Source: Kiritimatiellia bacterium | Lineage (GTDB): Bacteria > Verrucomicrobiota > Kiritimatiellia > RFP12 > UBA1067 | Direction of reading: 5' to 3' | Length of the DNA: 64,000 nt | Assembly: GCA_017447805.1 (NCBI GenBank) | Contig: JAFSMR010000015.1 | Coordinates: forward strand, 1-64,000 | In this document: in pieces, positions 53,923 through 63,112 of the stretch | How positions within the stretch are numbered: position 1 is the stretch's first letter | Layout: each line of letters opens with the position of its first letter | Position numbers and translations under genes: made by a program | The notes under the pieces: generated by a model | Told to the model about the DNA's origin: nothing | What the model saw: the letters and a program-made list of their open reading frames with translations, nothing else | Databases searched by the model: none

Positions 53923-56900
53923 ATGTTCAAATTATTCAAGGCGAAATTGGTTGTCGCATTGGCGGCGGTGGGCCTCGCGCTCGGCGCAAGAGCAATAACA
54001 AATGAAGAAATTCAATATTATCTATGGTGCGAATATCTCGATTTCACATGGTCGGGAGATGTTTCTGTGGTTTATGATTATGGCTATGCCGTGAAAATTA
54101 CGGCGGAAGGGCAAGATAAATATTCGGAGCTGGTGACTCAAGTCTACGGGCCGTGCCTTTTGGGGTATAAGGTCAAAAGCTCCACCACTGATGGATCGAG
54201 TGCTTATCTTTCGATTAAGGATCCAGAAAATTACTTTAGTTCTGTAAGGTTAGAAGACTACACTTCGTATGAAGATATAGTTGATGTAGTATCGGATGAA
54301 GGCTTAAACGTACTCTCGTGGAGGGCTTCTACGCCCGTGGCAGGCGGGTCTGCCTCTTTGACTCTTCACCCTCTCAGTGTATGGCCGAGGGTTACATTCG
54401 ATATGACGGGGTGCACCGGGACGGCGCCGGACCTCACCGCAGATCCGTTGAACGACGAGGAGAGAATAAAAATACATACTGACGGCAATACTTACGCTAG
54501 GGTGGGCAAGAGGATTAAACTCCCCGCTACAGCGACTACATTCAGCAAAAATGGTTGTACCTTAACTGGTTGGTATGTAAGGCGTGCCAACGCGGAACGT
54601 GATGATTTCTACACTCCAGGCGATTTCGTTACAATGACCCTCGAGCCGATTACGATACGTCCATCGTGGATAGGTAATGAGCACAACGAGACTTCTGGCT
54701 ATGCCGCACGTGTGGAGTATTACAATGACGCAATTGGATGCGACCAATTGAATTTCTTCAGCTGGGGATGGCAAGCCGGGGAAGGCGCCGGCGGCGATGC
54801 TAGTATACAAGATTTCAAAGCCAACCATACCATTGAAATCATGGCCGATGGCTCGGGGTGTAAGACCCATCTAGGCGCTTCATTCGAGGGACCGTGCTAT
54901 TTGGAATATAAATGGAAAGGTACGGCTTCGGGCGGTGACGCGAGCGACAAGCCGTACTTCCACACGGAAATCTACAGAGACGGGGACGATTTTAATGTAG
55001 TAAAGTATGAAAGGTATAATAATGAGTTCTCGTCGACAAGCGAAGGTCTTACATGCGATGCAAAGAATGAATATGAATTCGGCAAGGATAAGGATATCTT
55101 AACGGTTATCTGGGAGACGGATAATTCGAATTACAGCGGCAAGACCACCCTTACGCTTGGAGGAGTTGTGTATTACCCCGTGCTTAAAGTAAATCTGTCC
55201 AGCGCGGATTCCATCTTGGATGAGCATAATTCTGTTGCCTATTGGGGCAGTGGCGTCAGTGCCAAGGAATATTGGTTTTCTAACTATTGCTTTAAGCCAG
55301 GCGTGGTTATTACGCTGCCTGGAGCAGAGAACATAAAATTCTCCAAAGATGGCTATCATCTCGCGGGATGGGAAATCGATGGAACAGACTACGCAATCGG
55401 CGCAAACTATACGATGCCCGGCAGACCTGTCGAGATGAAGCCGATTTGGGAGGAAGGCGGCGAGCTAAAGCAGCTTCTTGGCTGCGATTATCTCGATTTT
55501 ACGAGCGCGACAGTAGGCGGCGGAAAAGTCAACAATACGGCAGGCACTGATTTCTTGCGTCTCGAGGCGAGCGGCAACAATGGGCTTGCCGAAATTGGCA
55601 GCGGCGTGAAGGGTCCATGCTATATCGGCTATACATGGGTCGGCGAGGCGAATACGGACTATGCGGAAGGCTATTTCAAGTATCAAGACGCCCTTACGCT
55701 CCAGACTGAAACGGTAACTCACGCCCTGGACGGCACGATTAGCCCCATGGTTTTGCTCCCATTGGCGCAAGATTATTCGATTACATGGGGAGTCACCACG
55801 CAAGGCGCGGGCGCGAGCGCCGCGGCGCATGTAGACCTAAGCAATGTTACGGTATATCCCGGAATCATGTTCGATTATGGCGGGGCGACAGGCGCGGCGC
55901 AGTCCTTGACGGATGTACAAGAGGAAGAAGGCCTTGTTTTCGAGGATAGTGGAATATACTTCGCGGCTGTCGGCTCGAGGATTACGCTGCCCGGGCCTGG
56001 CACGCTGGCCAAGGAGGGCTATAATTTTTCGTGCTGGCTAATCGATGGCTCGGTATACCGCTCTGCCGGCCAAACGTACAAGATAGACGAGGCAAAGCCC
56101 ATTACAATCGAGCCTGTGTGGAGGCCAGACTATGGGAAGTATGTGAACTGCGATTATCTTAACTTTTTTGATTTTACGACCGGTAACGCTTCGGTAGATG
56201 TCGATACCGTGCAAAACCAAGTCTGCCTCGCAGCGCTTGAAGAATATTCGGAAGCCTGCCTATATACCGGCAACGACTCTGTCGCCGGGCCTGGCATTGT
56301 GAAATACGATTGGAACGGGCGCCAGAATACGACGGGCGGCTACGCGCAATTCAGTGTATTTGATTATTATTACTGGGAAACCGTAGTAGAACAATATTAT
56401 AACAAACTCGGGACCGAAACGACAAGCGGGAGCGCAATCGCGTATCTGCCGGAGTGCCACGATTACCAAATCCAATGGTGGGCTTGTAGCGCCGGCGGCG
56501 GCACTTATTGGAATCTATCCGATATTTCGTATTGGCCGCGCGTTACGTTCAATGGCGGTGATGCGACGGGCGAGGCGCCGAAGCTTTCGGATGTTCCGGC
56601 GAATATGGCGACTTTTTGCATGACGGGCGAGGATGGTTACAGCTACGCGAAGGCGAAGAGCTGGATTATATTGCCCGGCGCGGGTTCGTTCTCAAAAGCC
56701 GGCTATCATCTCGCGGGATGGAAAATCGGCGGAGTGGAATACGTGGTCGGCGCGCTGTTGCAGATGCCGGTAGAGCCAATTACGGCCAACGCTATCTGGG
56801 TCGAAGGCGAAGAGGAAGAGCCGGAGACCGAATGGCCTGGGCTCGTATACGACGACGATACGGAGTTTGGCGCGAAGGGGGCGTGGAATGGCTATTTCAT

Positions 56901-57885
56901 CGACGATAACGGCGTAGTAGTCGGCACGATCAACATCAAGGCTGGCGCATTCAAGAAGGGCAAGAGCGCCGCTACCTTCACCGTGACGCTTTGGAACAAA
57001 AAGTCCTTCAAGATCAAGAGCAATGTAATAAGGGATGATATCAACGGCTATTGGACCAATGCATCGGTGAAGGGCGGTAATTGGGTAGAGGCCTTCTTTA
57101 CCCACGAGAATGTCTATGGCTGGGTAAACGGCATATTCTTCGATGCCGGGCGCGATTTCTCAAGCGACAAGGGCGCGGCGGCGGCGGCATTCAAGAAGAA
57201 GCTCGACGGCGCGAAGAAAGATTTCGTATTGGCGGGGACTTCCACTCCGCTTTCCGGCAAGACGGATTTGCAAAATGGTTATATAGGCGTCACGGTTAAT
57301 ATCGGCGCGAAGGGCAAGCTTAAGTTTTCCGGCGTGTTGCCGGATGGCAACAAGATCAGCGGCAAGGGCGTAGCGCTCGTCGATTCGCGCGGCGTGTATG
57401 TTCCTCTCTGGACTCAGGTAGCCTCGAAGAAGGGGTATTTCGGCGGGCAGATGATTTCAGCAGATACCCTGCAACCGCTACGCAACCCGACAGGCTGGTG
57501 GATTGCGCCGCAGATTGAATCTGTCTTCGATTTTGTGGATGCTCAGCTTCTTAAGAATTCAAAGCCCACGGCATCTTGCACACTCTGGGCGCTTGGCGCG
57601 CCGGAGGCGATCGATGGCAAGGCGCTAGATGCTACAACGATTCCCGGCTGGTCGGAGCCGATGGCGCTTACCTTCAAGGGTAAGGCGTGGACGACTACGA
57701 GCGCGAATCCCGGCAAGCTTAAGCTTACGTATGTTCCCAAGACGGGGCTTATCAAGGGCAGCTTCACGGCGCTTTCCGGCAAGAAGAAATTCAAGGCGAC
57801 GATAAATGGCGCGTATGTCGGCAAGGAAGGCTTTGCCAACGCCTTCTTCAAGGGCAAGCGCTCGTTTGGCATTTGGATGGAGTAA
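53923..57885 (+). CDS. Large exported surface protein with four InlB-like repeats
   Basis: 1320 residues from the ATG at 53923, which has GGGAGGA just upstream. A signal peptide of about 24 residues ends ARA. Four modules of about 230-260 residues follow, each opening with a CDYLDF-like segment, carrying a GPCYxxYxW strand and closing in an InlB/Listeria-Bacteroides-type repeat (FSKDGYHLAGWEI, near residues 206, 473, 697 and 923). The last 345 residues hold several beta-rich Lys/Gly segments ending FFKGKRSFGIWME, a C-terminal domain I associate with gut Lentisphaerae/Kiritimatiellae surface proteins. Likely an adhesin or glycan-binding protein. The poly-G promoter suggests phase-variable display. 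Confidence 0.85.
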   Translation: MFKLFKAKLVVALAAVGLALGARAITNEEIQYYLWCEYLDFTWSGDVSVVYDYGYAVKITAEGQDKYSELVTQVYGPCLLGYKVKSSTTDGSSAYLSIKDPENYFSSVRLEDYTSYEDIVDVVSDEGLNVLSWRASTPVAGGSASLTLHPLSVWPRVTFDMTGCTGTAPDLTADPLNDEERIKIHTDGNTYARVGKRIKLPATATTFSKNGCTLTGWYVRRANAERDDFYTPGDFVTMTLEPITIRPSWIGNEHNETSGYAARVEYYNDAIGCDQLNFFSWGWQAGEGAGGDASIQDFKANHTIEIMADGSGCKTHLGASFEGPCYLEYKWKGTASGGDASDKPYFHTEIYRDGDDFNVVKYERYNNEFSSTSEGLTCDAKNEYEFGKDKDILTVIWETDNSNYSGKTTLTLGGVVYYPVLKVNLSSADSILDEHNSVAYWGSGVSAKEYWFSNYCFKPGVVITLPGAENIKFSKDGYHLAGWEIDGTDYAIGANYTMPGRPVEMKPIWEEGGELKQLLGCDYLDFTSATVGGGKVNNTAGTDFLRLEASGNNGLAEIGSGVKGPCYIGYTWVGEANTDYAEGYFKYQDALTLQTETVTHALDGTISPMVLLPLAQDYSITWGVTTQGAGASAAAHVDLSNVTVYPGIMFDYGGATGAAQSLTDVQEEEGLVFEDSGIYFAAVGSRITLPGPGTLAKEGYNFSCWLIDGSVYRSAGQTYKIDEAKPITIEPVWRPDYGKYVNCDYLNFFDFTTGNASVDVDTVQNQVCLAALEEYSEACLYTGNDSVAGPGIVKYDWNGRQNTTGGYAQFSVFDYYYWETVVEQYYNKLGTETTSGSAIAYLPECHDYQIQWWACSAGGGTYWNLSDISYWPRVTFNGGDATGEAPKLSDVPANMATFCMTGEDGYSYAKAKSWIILPGAGSFSKAGYHLAGWKIGGVEYVVGALLQMPVEPITANAIWVEGEEEEPETEWPGLVYDDDTEFGAKGAWNGYFIDDNGVVVGTINIKAGAFKKGKSAATFTVTLWNKKSFKIKSNVIRDDINGYWTNASVKGGNWVEAFFTHENVYGWVNGIFFDAGRDFSSDKGAAAAAFKKKLDGAKKDFVLAGTSTPLSGKTDLQNGYIGVTVNIGAKGKLKFSGVLPDGNKISGKGVALVDSRGVYVPLWTQVASKKGYFGGQMISADTLQPLRNPTGWWIAPQIESVFDFVDAQLLKNSKPTASCTLWALGAPEAIDGKALDATTIPGWSEPMALTFKGKAWTTTSANPGKLKLTYVPKTGLIKGSFTALSGKKKFKATINGAYVGKEGFANAFFKGKRSFGIWME

Positions 57886-57925
57886 GCGGCGCGGCGCGCC
57901 GGCGCCGGATGGTCAGATGGCCGTT

Positions 57926-57959
57926 TTCTAGGTTTCCTAGGTTTCTAGGAAACCTAGAA
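57926..57959. terminator. CTAGG-rich hairpin between convergent genes
   Basis: An 11-bp perfect stem, TTCTAGGTTTC with GAAACCTAGAA, around a loop that is itself palindromic. TTCTAGAATACCTAGAA follows. It lies between the surface protein and the convergent glycosyltransferase. There is no long T-run. Related CTAGAA units occur at 49191-49215. Confidence 0.5.
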
Positions 57960-58008
57960 TTTCTAGAATACCTAGAAGCGGTGAGCGGGGCGATTAGCCA
58001 TGCCTCTT

Positions 58009-59037
58009 TCAGCCAATGAGGGCGGAAATTGCGTTTGTGAAGGCAGCGTGAGAAAAGTTGGTCGCGTTATCTCTGCAAGAGCGTTCGGACCATGTGCGGC
58101 TTTCGAATTCTTCGATAGCGGCGCAAAGCGAATCGACCGTCTGTTCCTTGAAAAAGAGTCCAGTTTCGTTTTCGACTACTGTTTCCAGTGCGCCGCCTTC
58201 ACCGAAGGCGATTACTGGCGTTCCTGCGGCCTGCGCCTCGACGGGGACGATGCCGAAATCTTCTATCCCAGGGAATATAAGCGCCTTGGCGTTCGCGTAG
58301 AGTTCGCGCAGTTTTTCGTCCGTCACTCTGCCTCCGCCGGCAACGATGAGGCGGCGATTCATCTTTTTGCATGCGGCGACAGCGAGGTCCAGCCGTTTAT
58401 AGGCAACGTTTGCGCCAGCAAACAGGTAGTAGGGTTCGGATGAAGAATCTTCGCTGCGCCTAACGGAAGAGAAAAAGTCGATGTCTACCGGCGGATGGAT
58501 TACGGTAGAATCGCGATTGTAGATTCTCTTGATGCGATTAGCGACGAATTTCGAATTGGCGATGAAATGATCTACCGAATCGGCGCTCTTTAGATCTTCC
58601 TTCTTTAGGTAATCGAGAAAAAGCTTCATGCCGAGCTTGCCGAGAGGCCCGGCGCTTCTATAGTAATCATCGGACATATCCCAAACATATCTCATGGGAG
58701 TATGGCAATAGCAATAGTGCTTCTGGCCAGGGCGCTTCTTTATGCCTTTAATGGGACCTGATTCGCTGGAGATAATGAGATCGTACTTATCTAGTTTAAG
58801 ATGGCGAGTAGCAAAAGGCATTAGCGGCAAATATGCCTGTGGATGGCGGCGGCCTAGAGGAAGTTTTGAAATCAGACTTTCGCAGATGCGATGTCCGTTG
58901 AAAATTTTGCCGGCGTTTTTGGCGATAAAGGCGTGGGTGAAGATATCGGCTTGAGGGAAAATCTTCGCAAGCTGGGCGAGGACTTTTTCGCCGCCGCGGA
59001 TATTTGTAATCCAATAATGTAGAAGGGCTGTTTTCAT
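58009..59037 (-). CDS. Glycosyltransferase family 4 (WbaZ-like)
   Basis: 342 residues. The N-terminal Rossmann part has HYWITNIRGGEKVLAQLAKIFPQADIFTHAF and YCHTPMRYVWDM. The C-terminal GT-B part has YLFAGANVAYKRLDLAVAACKKM, IVAGGGR and FPGIEDFGIVPVEAQAAGTPVIAFGEGGALETV, with the donor-binding ExxxxGIxxxE region. It probably adds mannose or a related sugar to a surface polysaccharide. It is last in the stealth-GT2-GT4 operon; its ATG is one base after the GT2 stop. Confidence 0.92.
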   Translation of the reverse strand: MKTALLHYWITNIRGGEKVLAQLAKIFPQADIFTHAFIAKNAGKIFNGHRICESLISKLPLGRRHPQAYLPLMPFATRHLKLDKYDLIISSESGPIKGIKKRPGQKHYCYCHTPMRYVWDMSDDYYRSAGPLGKLGMKLFLDYLKKEDLKSADSVDHFIANSKFVANRIKRIYNRDSTVIHPPVDIDFFSSVRRSEDSSSEPYYLFAGANVAYKRLDLAVAACKKMNRRLIVAGGGRVTDEKLRELYANAKALIFPGIEDFGIVPVEAQAAGTPVIAFGEGGALETVVENETGLFFKEQTVDSLCAAIEEFESRTWSERSCRDNATNFSHAAFTNAISALIG

Positions 59038-59038
59038 A

Positions 59039-59887
59039 TTAAGGAATTCTCTCTTTCTGTTTCCCGAAGGCGCGGCCGTAGAACATATTGAAATAATAGA
59101 CGAATTTTTTCGGGGAAGATACTATTTTTGCGAGCGGATAGAATATATTCGCCGCTTTGAACCAAAGGGGATAGCGAAGTTTCTTCAGTAGCGCCATGCG
59201 AGTAATCCCATAGCCGCGAATCTTTTCGCGCGGCACGTTATTTTGAAGTGGATGGCGAATCTTTATTTTCGAAGAGCGATAGATTTTTGCGCCGGCGAGC
59301 GCGGCACGCGCGAGATAATCGCTATCGTCGCCGCCGAAGGGATAGCGGCTATTGGGTGAAGGACCGAAATTCTCGTCGAACGCCCCGATTCGCCTTACCA
59401 TTTCTGCTCGATAGAATTGGACGAACATTTCGCCTTTCTTGAAAATGGAATAGCGATTTTCCTTCTTCAGGAAATCTCTAGGCGGGAAAGCTGCGCCAAA
59501 ACCTTCCCAAACGCCGAGAATGACATCCGCGCTTCGGTTCGCGGCGAAAAGCGAAAGAGCATTCGCTATTGCGCCTTCTTCGTAGGTGCAGTCGTCATCA
59601 GGGAAGGCGACTATAGGCGAAGAGATGCGCTCGATTACTTCATTTCGCGCCGCACAAACGCCTTTGACGCTCGATTTCACATGCACGATTTTCCAGCGCG
59701 CAGGCAATTTTTCGATGATTGGAGCAAGGCGGTTATCGTTGTTCTGGTCGGCAATTATGATTTCGAGACGAATATCTTCGGGGGTAGAGCGGATTGACGA
59801 AAAGAAATCTTCCACTTCCTTTGTTCTCGAGCAAGTCGCTAAAATGAGCGTAATATCGCAATTCGGGGAAGTGGTCATTGTGTTCAT
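59039..59887 (-). CDS. Glycosyltransferase family 2
   Basis: 282 residues from the ATG at 59887, chosen because it overlaps the stealth stop as ATGA. TLILATCSRTKEVEDFFSSI and EIIIADQNNDNRL open the GT-A fold; PDDDCTYEEGA near 95 is the DxD metal site; RRIGAFDENFG and FGGDDSDYLARA complete the acceptor region. It likely builds a surface glycan with its neighbours. Confidence 0.9.
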   Translation of the reverse strand: MNTMTTSPNCDITLILATCSRTKEVEDFFSSIRSTPEDIRLEIIIADQNNDNRLAPIIEKLPARWKIVHVKSSVKGVCAARNEVIERISSPIVAFPDDDCTYEEGAIANALSLFAANRSADVILGVWEGFGAAFPPRDFLKKENRYSIFKKGEMFVQFYRAEMVRRIGAFDENFGPSPNSRYPFGGDDSDYLARAALAGAKIYRSSKIKIRHPLQNNVPREKIRGYGITRMALLKKLRYPLWFKAANIFYPLAKIVSSPKKFVYYFNMFYGRAFGKQKERIP

Positions 59888-60921
59888 CTTTCGAATGAGC
59901 ATTTATCGCCTAGCCTTCGCTCGAAGGCATTGGCGAGCTTTGTTTTCGCGGCTTCGAAATTTTCGATATCCGGCGAATCGTTCCAGCATACTACTTTATA
60001 TTTGCCCTTGGCGATGGCTTCGCAGGCCGCATCGAATTTGTCGAAGCCTTCGAACGACTTCGCGAAAGAAGTGGAGCGCGGGGAAAATTTTCCGCTCGCG
60101 AACTGCCAATATTGCATAAGCCATTGGTTGACATCGCCCGGGGTGCGGAATTTGTGGCGGCAGGTTTCATCAAGTTTCGTTTCTTCCTTGGCCCAGACTT
60201 CTTCGAATGTATCTTTTAGATATGCGACAGACGCGTGCTCGATGAAAAAGCCGATGAAATTGCCGTAAGGCAACGATAGAAGAGAGCGAATCAATTTTCC
60301 TTTGTAGAGAGGATTCCACCATTTGAAGAAATTCCCGCGGCGGCATTTGCGCTTATCGAAATTCGCGTTTATTATATAGAGATCGTCGATTTCGGCGCGA
60401 ATGCCGTTTTGTGTAAGATGGATTGCGCTTTCAATCGCGGCGTCGCGCGGGAGGCCGTGCGTGAAGAAATCGGTAGGTTTCAGCGGGGAAACGGGGAACA
60501 TATCGTCGTTGAAATAGACGAATTGGCGCGCCAAACCCGGCAGGCGGTGAAAATTCAGTTCGATTGTGTGCGAACTGAATGTAGGCAAATATTTTTCGGG
60601 AATATAATCTTGGTGGCGAACGATATTTAGACGCGGATTGGCAGTATCTAGCCAATCGGGGACATGTCCCCACGTGACGAAATGGATTTTTCTTACCCAC
60701 GGGGCGAATTTGTCTACGCCGCGAAACCAATATTTAAGAACTCCCCAATCGCGATATCTCTGGGCGCCGGCGTTCCATTTCGCTTCGGCGCCGGAACTTT
60801 CGAGCGATGAATATTTCGCGCGCTCGCTTTGCCAAGAGGGGTCTAGACCATCTACCCAAGGGATTACAAAATCGATGGGTTCGGTTGCTCTACAGGCGCC
60901 AATATTATCTTTCTCAGCCAT
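59884..60921 (-). CDS. Stealth-family hexose-1-phosphoryltransferase
   Basis: 345 residues. The stealth conserved regions are in order: IDFVIPWVDGLDPSW (CR1, near 16), RYRDWGVLKYWFRGVDKFAPWVRKIHFVTWG and FVYFNDDMFPVSPL (CR2), the EHASVAYLKDTFEEVW region (CR3), and GKYKVVCWNDSPD (CR4). Stealth proteins transfer sugar-1-phosphate to build capsular polysaccharide with phosphodiester links, which can hide cells from host immunity. It opens a three-gene operon. A TACAAT -10 preceded by TGC lies at 60938-60933, 11 bases before the ATG. Confidence 0.93.
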   Translation of the reverse strand: MAEKDNIGACRATEPIDFVIPWVDGLDPSWQSERAKYSSLESSGAEAKWNAGAQRYRDWGVLKYWFRGVDKFAPWVRKIHFVTWGHVPDWLDTANPRLNIVRHQDYIPEKYLPTFSSHTIELNFHRLPGLARQFVYFNDDMFPVSPLKPTDFFTHGLPRDAAIESAIHLTQNGIRAEIDDLYIINANFDKRKCRRGNFFKWWNPLYKGKLIRSLLSLPYGNFIGFFIEHASVAYLKDTFEEVWAKEETKLDETCRHKFRTPGDVNQWLMQYWQFASGKFSPRSTSFAKSFEGFDKFDAACEAIAKGKYKVVCWNDSPDIENFEAAKTKLANAFERRLGDKCSFER

Positions 60922-60996
60922 TTACAGCGCATATTGTAGCATATTTTCCGTCTTTGTGGTAGGGGGATGAAGAAAATTTCATGTCTTCGTTGGGCA

Positions 60997-61025
60997 TTGC
61001 GGGAAGGCGAAAAATATGGTATAAT
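60997..61025 (+). promoter_or_regulatory. Promoter of efflux lipoprotein gene
   Basis: TTGCGG (60997-61002), a 17-base spacer and TATAAT (61020-61025) preceded by TGG. Unlike most promoters here, it gives a leader of about 26 bases with a TAGGAGA ribosome site. Confidence 0.8.
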
Positions 61026-61057
61026 AGCGCTCACTAGACATATTAGGAGATATTATA

Positions 61058-62581
61058 ATGTCAAACAAGCTCCAATATCCCGCTATAATAGCGGCGGCTA
61101 TCGCCGCCGGATGTTCTTCGTTGCCTTCAGTCGGGCCAGATTACGAAAAGCCCGAAATCGAGATGGGCGAATATGCGCTGCCCGATGCAGGCTTGCCCAC
61201 GACGAATAGGCTGGAGACGGGCGAATACCAGCCTGCGAAGGGTGAAGGCGATTTCCGTCGTGGCGTTTCGACCGCTGATATCAGGGATTGGTGGACGAGA
61301 TTCCACGATCCCGTGCTTACGGATTTAGTCAATTTATCCGTTACGAACAACATGAGCTTCAGAATGGCGCAAGAGAGGCTTGAAGCTTCGCGCTGGTCGC
61401 TCATGGGGTCGTATGCCGCGTATTTGCCGAAATTCAATGTAAACGCGTCGGCGATGCGCATGGAGCGCGGCAAGAACACCTCGACGATGGCAGGCTCCGG
61501 CAGCAAGATGCATCGTGATGTGTTCGCGGGCGGGTTCGACGCCACTTGGGAAATCGATATATTCGGCGGCAGCCGCCGCGCGACCGAGGCCGCGTGGGCG
61601 CAAGCGCAAGCGGCAGGCTGGGATATCGCAGATGCATATGTAAGCTTGACGGCGGAAGTCGCAAGCCAGTATCTCGAGCTTCGCATTACCCAGCAAAGAA
61701 TAGAAGTAGCGCGAAACAACCTCAAGCTGCAGAGAGAAACTTACGATATTTTGAAATCGCGCCTAGATTCCGGCATTGGCGATGAGCTGGCGGTAAATCA
61801 GTCGAAATATCTCGTAGACCAGACATTGGCGACGATTCCCCCGCTTATCAGCAAAGAGACCGAGCTCAAGGATGCGATCGCGATTCTCATTGGCGAAATG
61901 CCTGGCGCGCTCGAAGATTTGCTCGCTGAATGCCCCAAGCGCGATTGGCTAGTCGATCCCGTGAAGTTGGAAGCTGTTCCTTTGGATATGATCCGCAATC
62001 GTCCGGATGTTCGCGTCGCGGAGCGCAAGCTTGCCGCGCAAGTAGCGTACGTAGGGGTCGCGAAGGGGATGTGGTATCCGAAACTCTTCATCAACGGGTC
62101 GCTTGGACTTGAATCTATTCATCCGAACAAGCTGTTCAATCATGATGCGATAGTCGGCTCGATTGGCCCCTCGGTAAGCTGGCCGATATTTCAAGGCGGC
62201 AATATTTATGCGAACATAAAAGTAGAAGAAGCGAGGATGAACGAGGCGATACTCGCATACGAGCTCGCGCTCGAGCAGGCATATAGCGAAGTTCGCGCCG
62301 CATATTCCGATTACACCCACGAATACCATCGCTATCTCGCGTTGCAAGGCGCGGTCAGGGCGGCGGAAGATGCCGTTACGATTTCGAAAGACCTGTACAA
62401 GAACGGGCTGAAGGATTTTACTGCGGTAATCGATGCGCAGCGCTCGTCGCTCGCGCTTGCCGAATCGCTGGTAGTATCGCGCGGCAGAATATCGCAATAT
62501 CTCATTGCTCTTTACAAGTCGCTCGGCGGCGGGATTGACGAGGAAGTTTTCGAGATCGAGCAAAGAGGCGAGGTTTTGTAA
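61058..62581 (+). CDS. Outer-membrane efflux lipoprotein (NodT/OprM family)
   Basis: 507 residues. The signal ends at the lipobox AAGC (Cys19), followed by SSLPSVGPDYEKPE as in OprM-type proteins. Two OEP repeats cover about 85-280 and 290-495, with DLVNLSVTNNMSFRMAQERLEASR and RPDVRVAERKLAAQVAYVGVAKGMWYPKLFINGSLGLE. It forms the trimeric exit channel for an RND or ABC exporter. The partner pump is not in the window. Start at 61058 with TAGGAGA upstream. Confidence 0.93.
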   Translation: MSNKLQYPAIIAAAIAAGCSSLPSVGPDYEKPEIEMGEYALPDAGLPTTNRLETGEYQPAKGEGDFRRGVSTADIRDWWTRFHDPVLTDLVNLSVTNNMSFRMAQERLEASRWSLMGSYAAYLPKFNVNASAMRMERGKNTSTMAGSGSKMHRDVFAGGFDATWEIDIFGGSRRATEAAWAQAQAAGWDIADAYVSLTAEVASQYLELRITQQRIEVARNNLKLQRETYDILKSRLDSGIGDELAVNQSKYLVDQTLATIPPLISKETELKDAIAILIGEMPGALEDLLAECPKRDWLVDPVKLEAVPLDMIRNRPDVRVAERKLAAQVAYVGVAKGMWYPKLFINGSLGLESIHPNKLFNHDAIVGSIGPSVSWPIFQGGNIYANIKVEEARMNEAILAYELALEQAYSEVRAAYSDYTHEYHRYLALQGAVRAAEDAVTISKDLYKNGLKDFTAVIDAQRSSLALAESLVVSRGRISQYLIALYKSLGGGIDEEVFEIEQRGEVL

Positions 62582-62614
62582 CGCCGCATTTCATTGTGCA
62601 ATTTCGAGGAAATC

Positions 62615-63112
62615 ATGATAGCCGTATATCCAGGAACATTCGACCCGATGACGCGTGGGCATTTCGATTTGATAATGCGCGCGGCGAAGCTTTACGATAG
62701 GCTCATCGTCGCAGTGGCGGCGACAAGCTCGAAGGAAGGGGCGATGTTCCCGGCCGCGGAAAGGCTCGAGATGATTCGTGAAGATGTCGCCAGGGCCAAT
62801 ATCAATAATGTCGAAGTGAAAATTCTCGATACATTGCTCGTGGATTTCTGCCGCCGCGAAGGCTCGAAAGTGGTAATTCGCGGCGTTAGGGTATATAGCG
62901 ACTTCGAATATGAATTCCAGATGGCGCTTACCAATAGACGCCTCGCGCCGGAAATAGAGACTTTATTCATGATGCCCTCGGAGAACCTCGCTTATGTGAC
63001 AGCCTCTACCGTTCGCGAAATTTCGCGTTACGGCGGCGAGACTTCGCCGTTCGTCACATCGGCAGTCCAGGAAAGGCTTGATAGATACGCTGGGGGAAAG
63101 AAAGGCAATTAG
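62615..63112 (+). CDS. coaD: Phosphopantetheine adenylyltransferase
   Basis: 165 residues from the ATG at 62615 (GAGGAA upstream). YPGTFDPMTRGHFDLI contains the nucleotidyltransferase (T/H)xGH motif; VVIRGVRVYSDFEYEFQMALTNR and MMPSENLAYVTASTVREIS are family marks. It makes dephospho-CoA from pantetheine phosphate and ATP. It is followed by the next gene without a gap. Confidence 0.96.
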   Translation: MIAVYPGTFDPMTRGHFDLIMRAAKLYDRLIVAVAATSSKEGAMFPAAERLEMIREDVARANINNVEVKILDTLLVDFCRREGSKVVIRGVRVYSDFEYEFQMALTNRRLAPEIETLFMMPSENLAYVTASTVREISRYGGETSPFVTSAVQERLDRYAGGKKGN

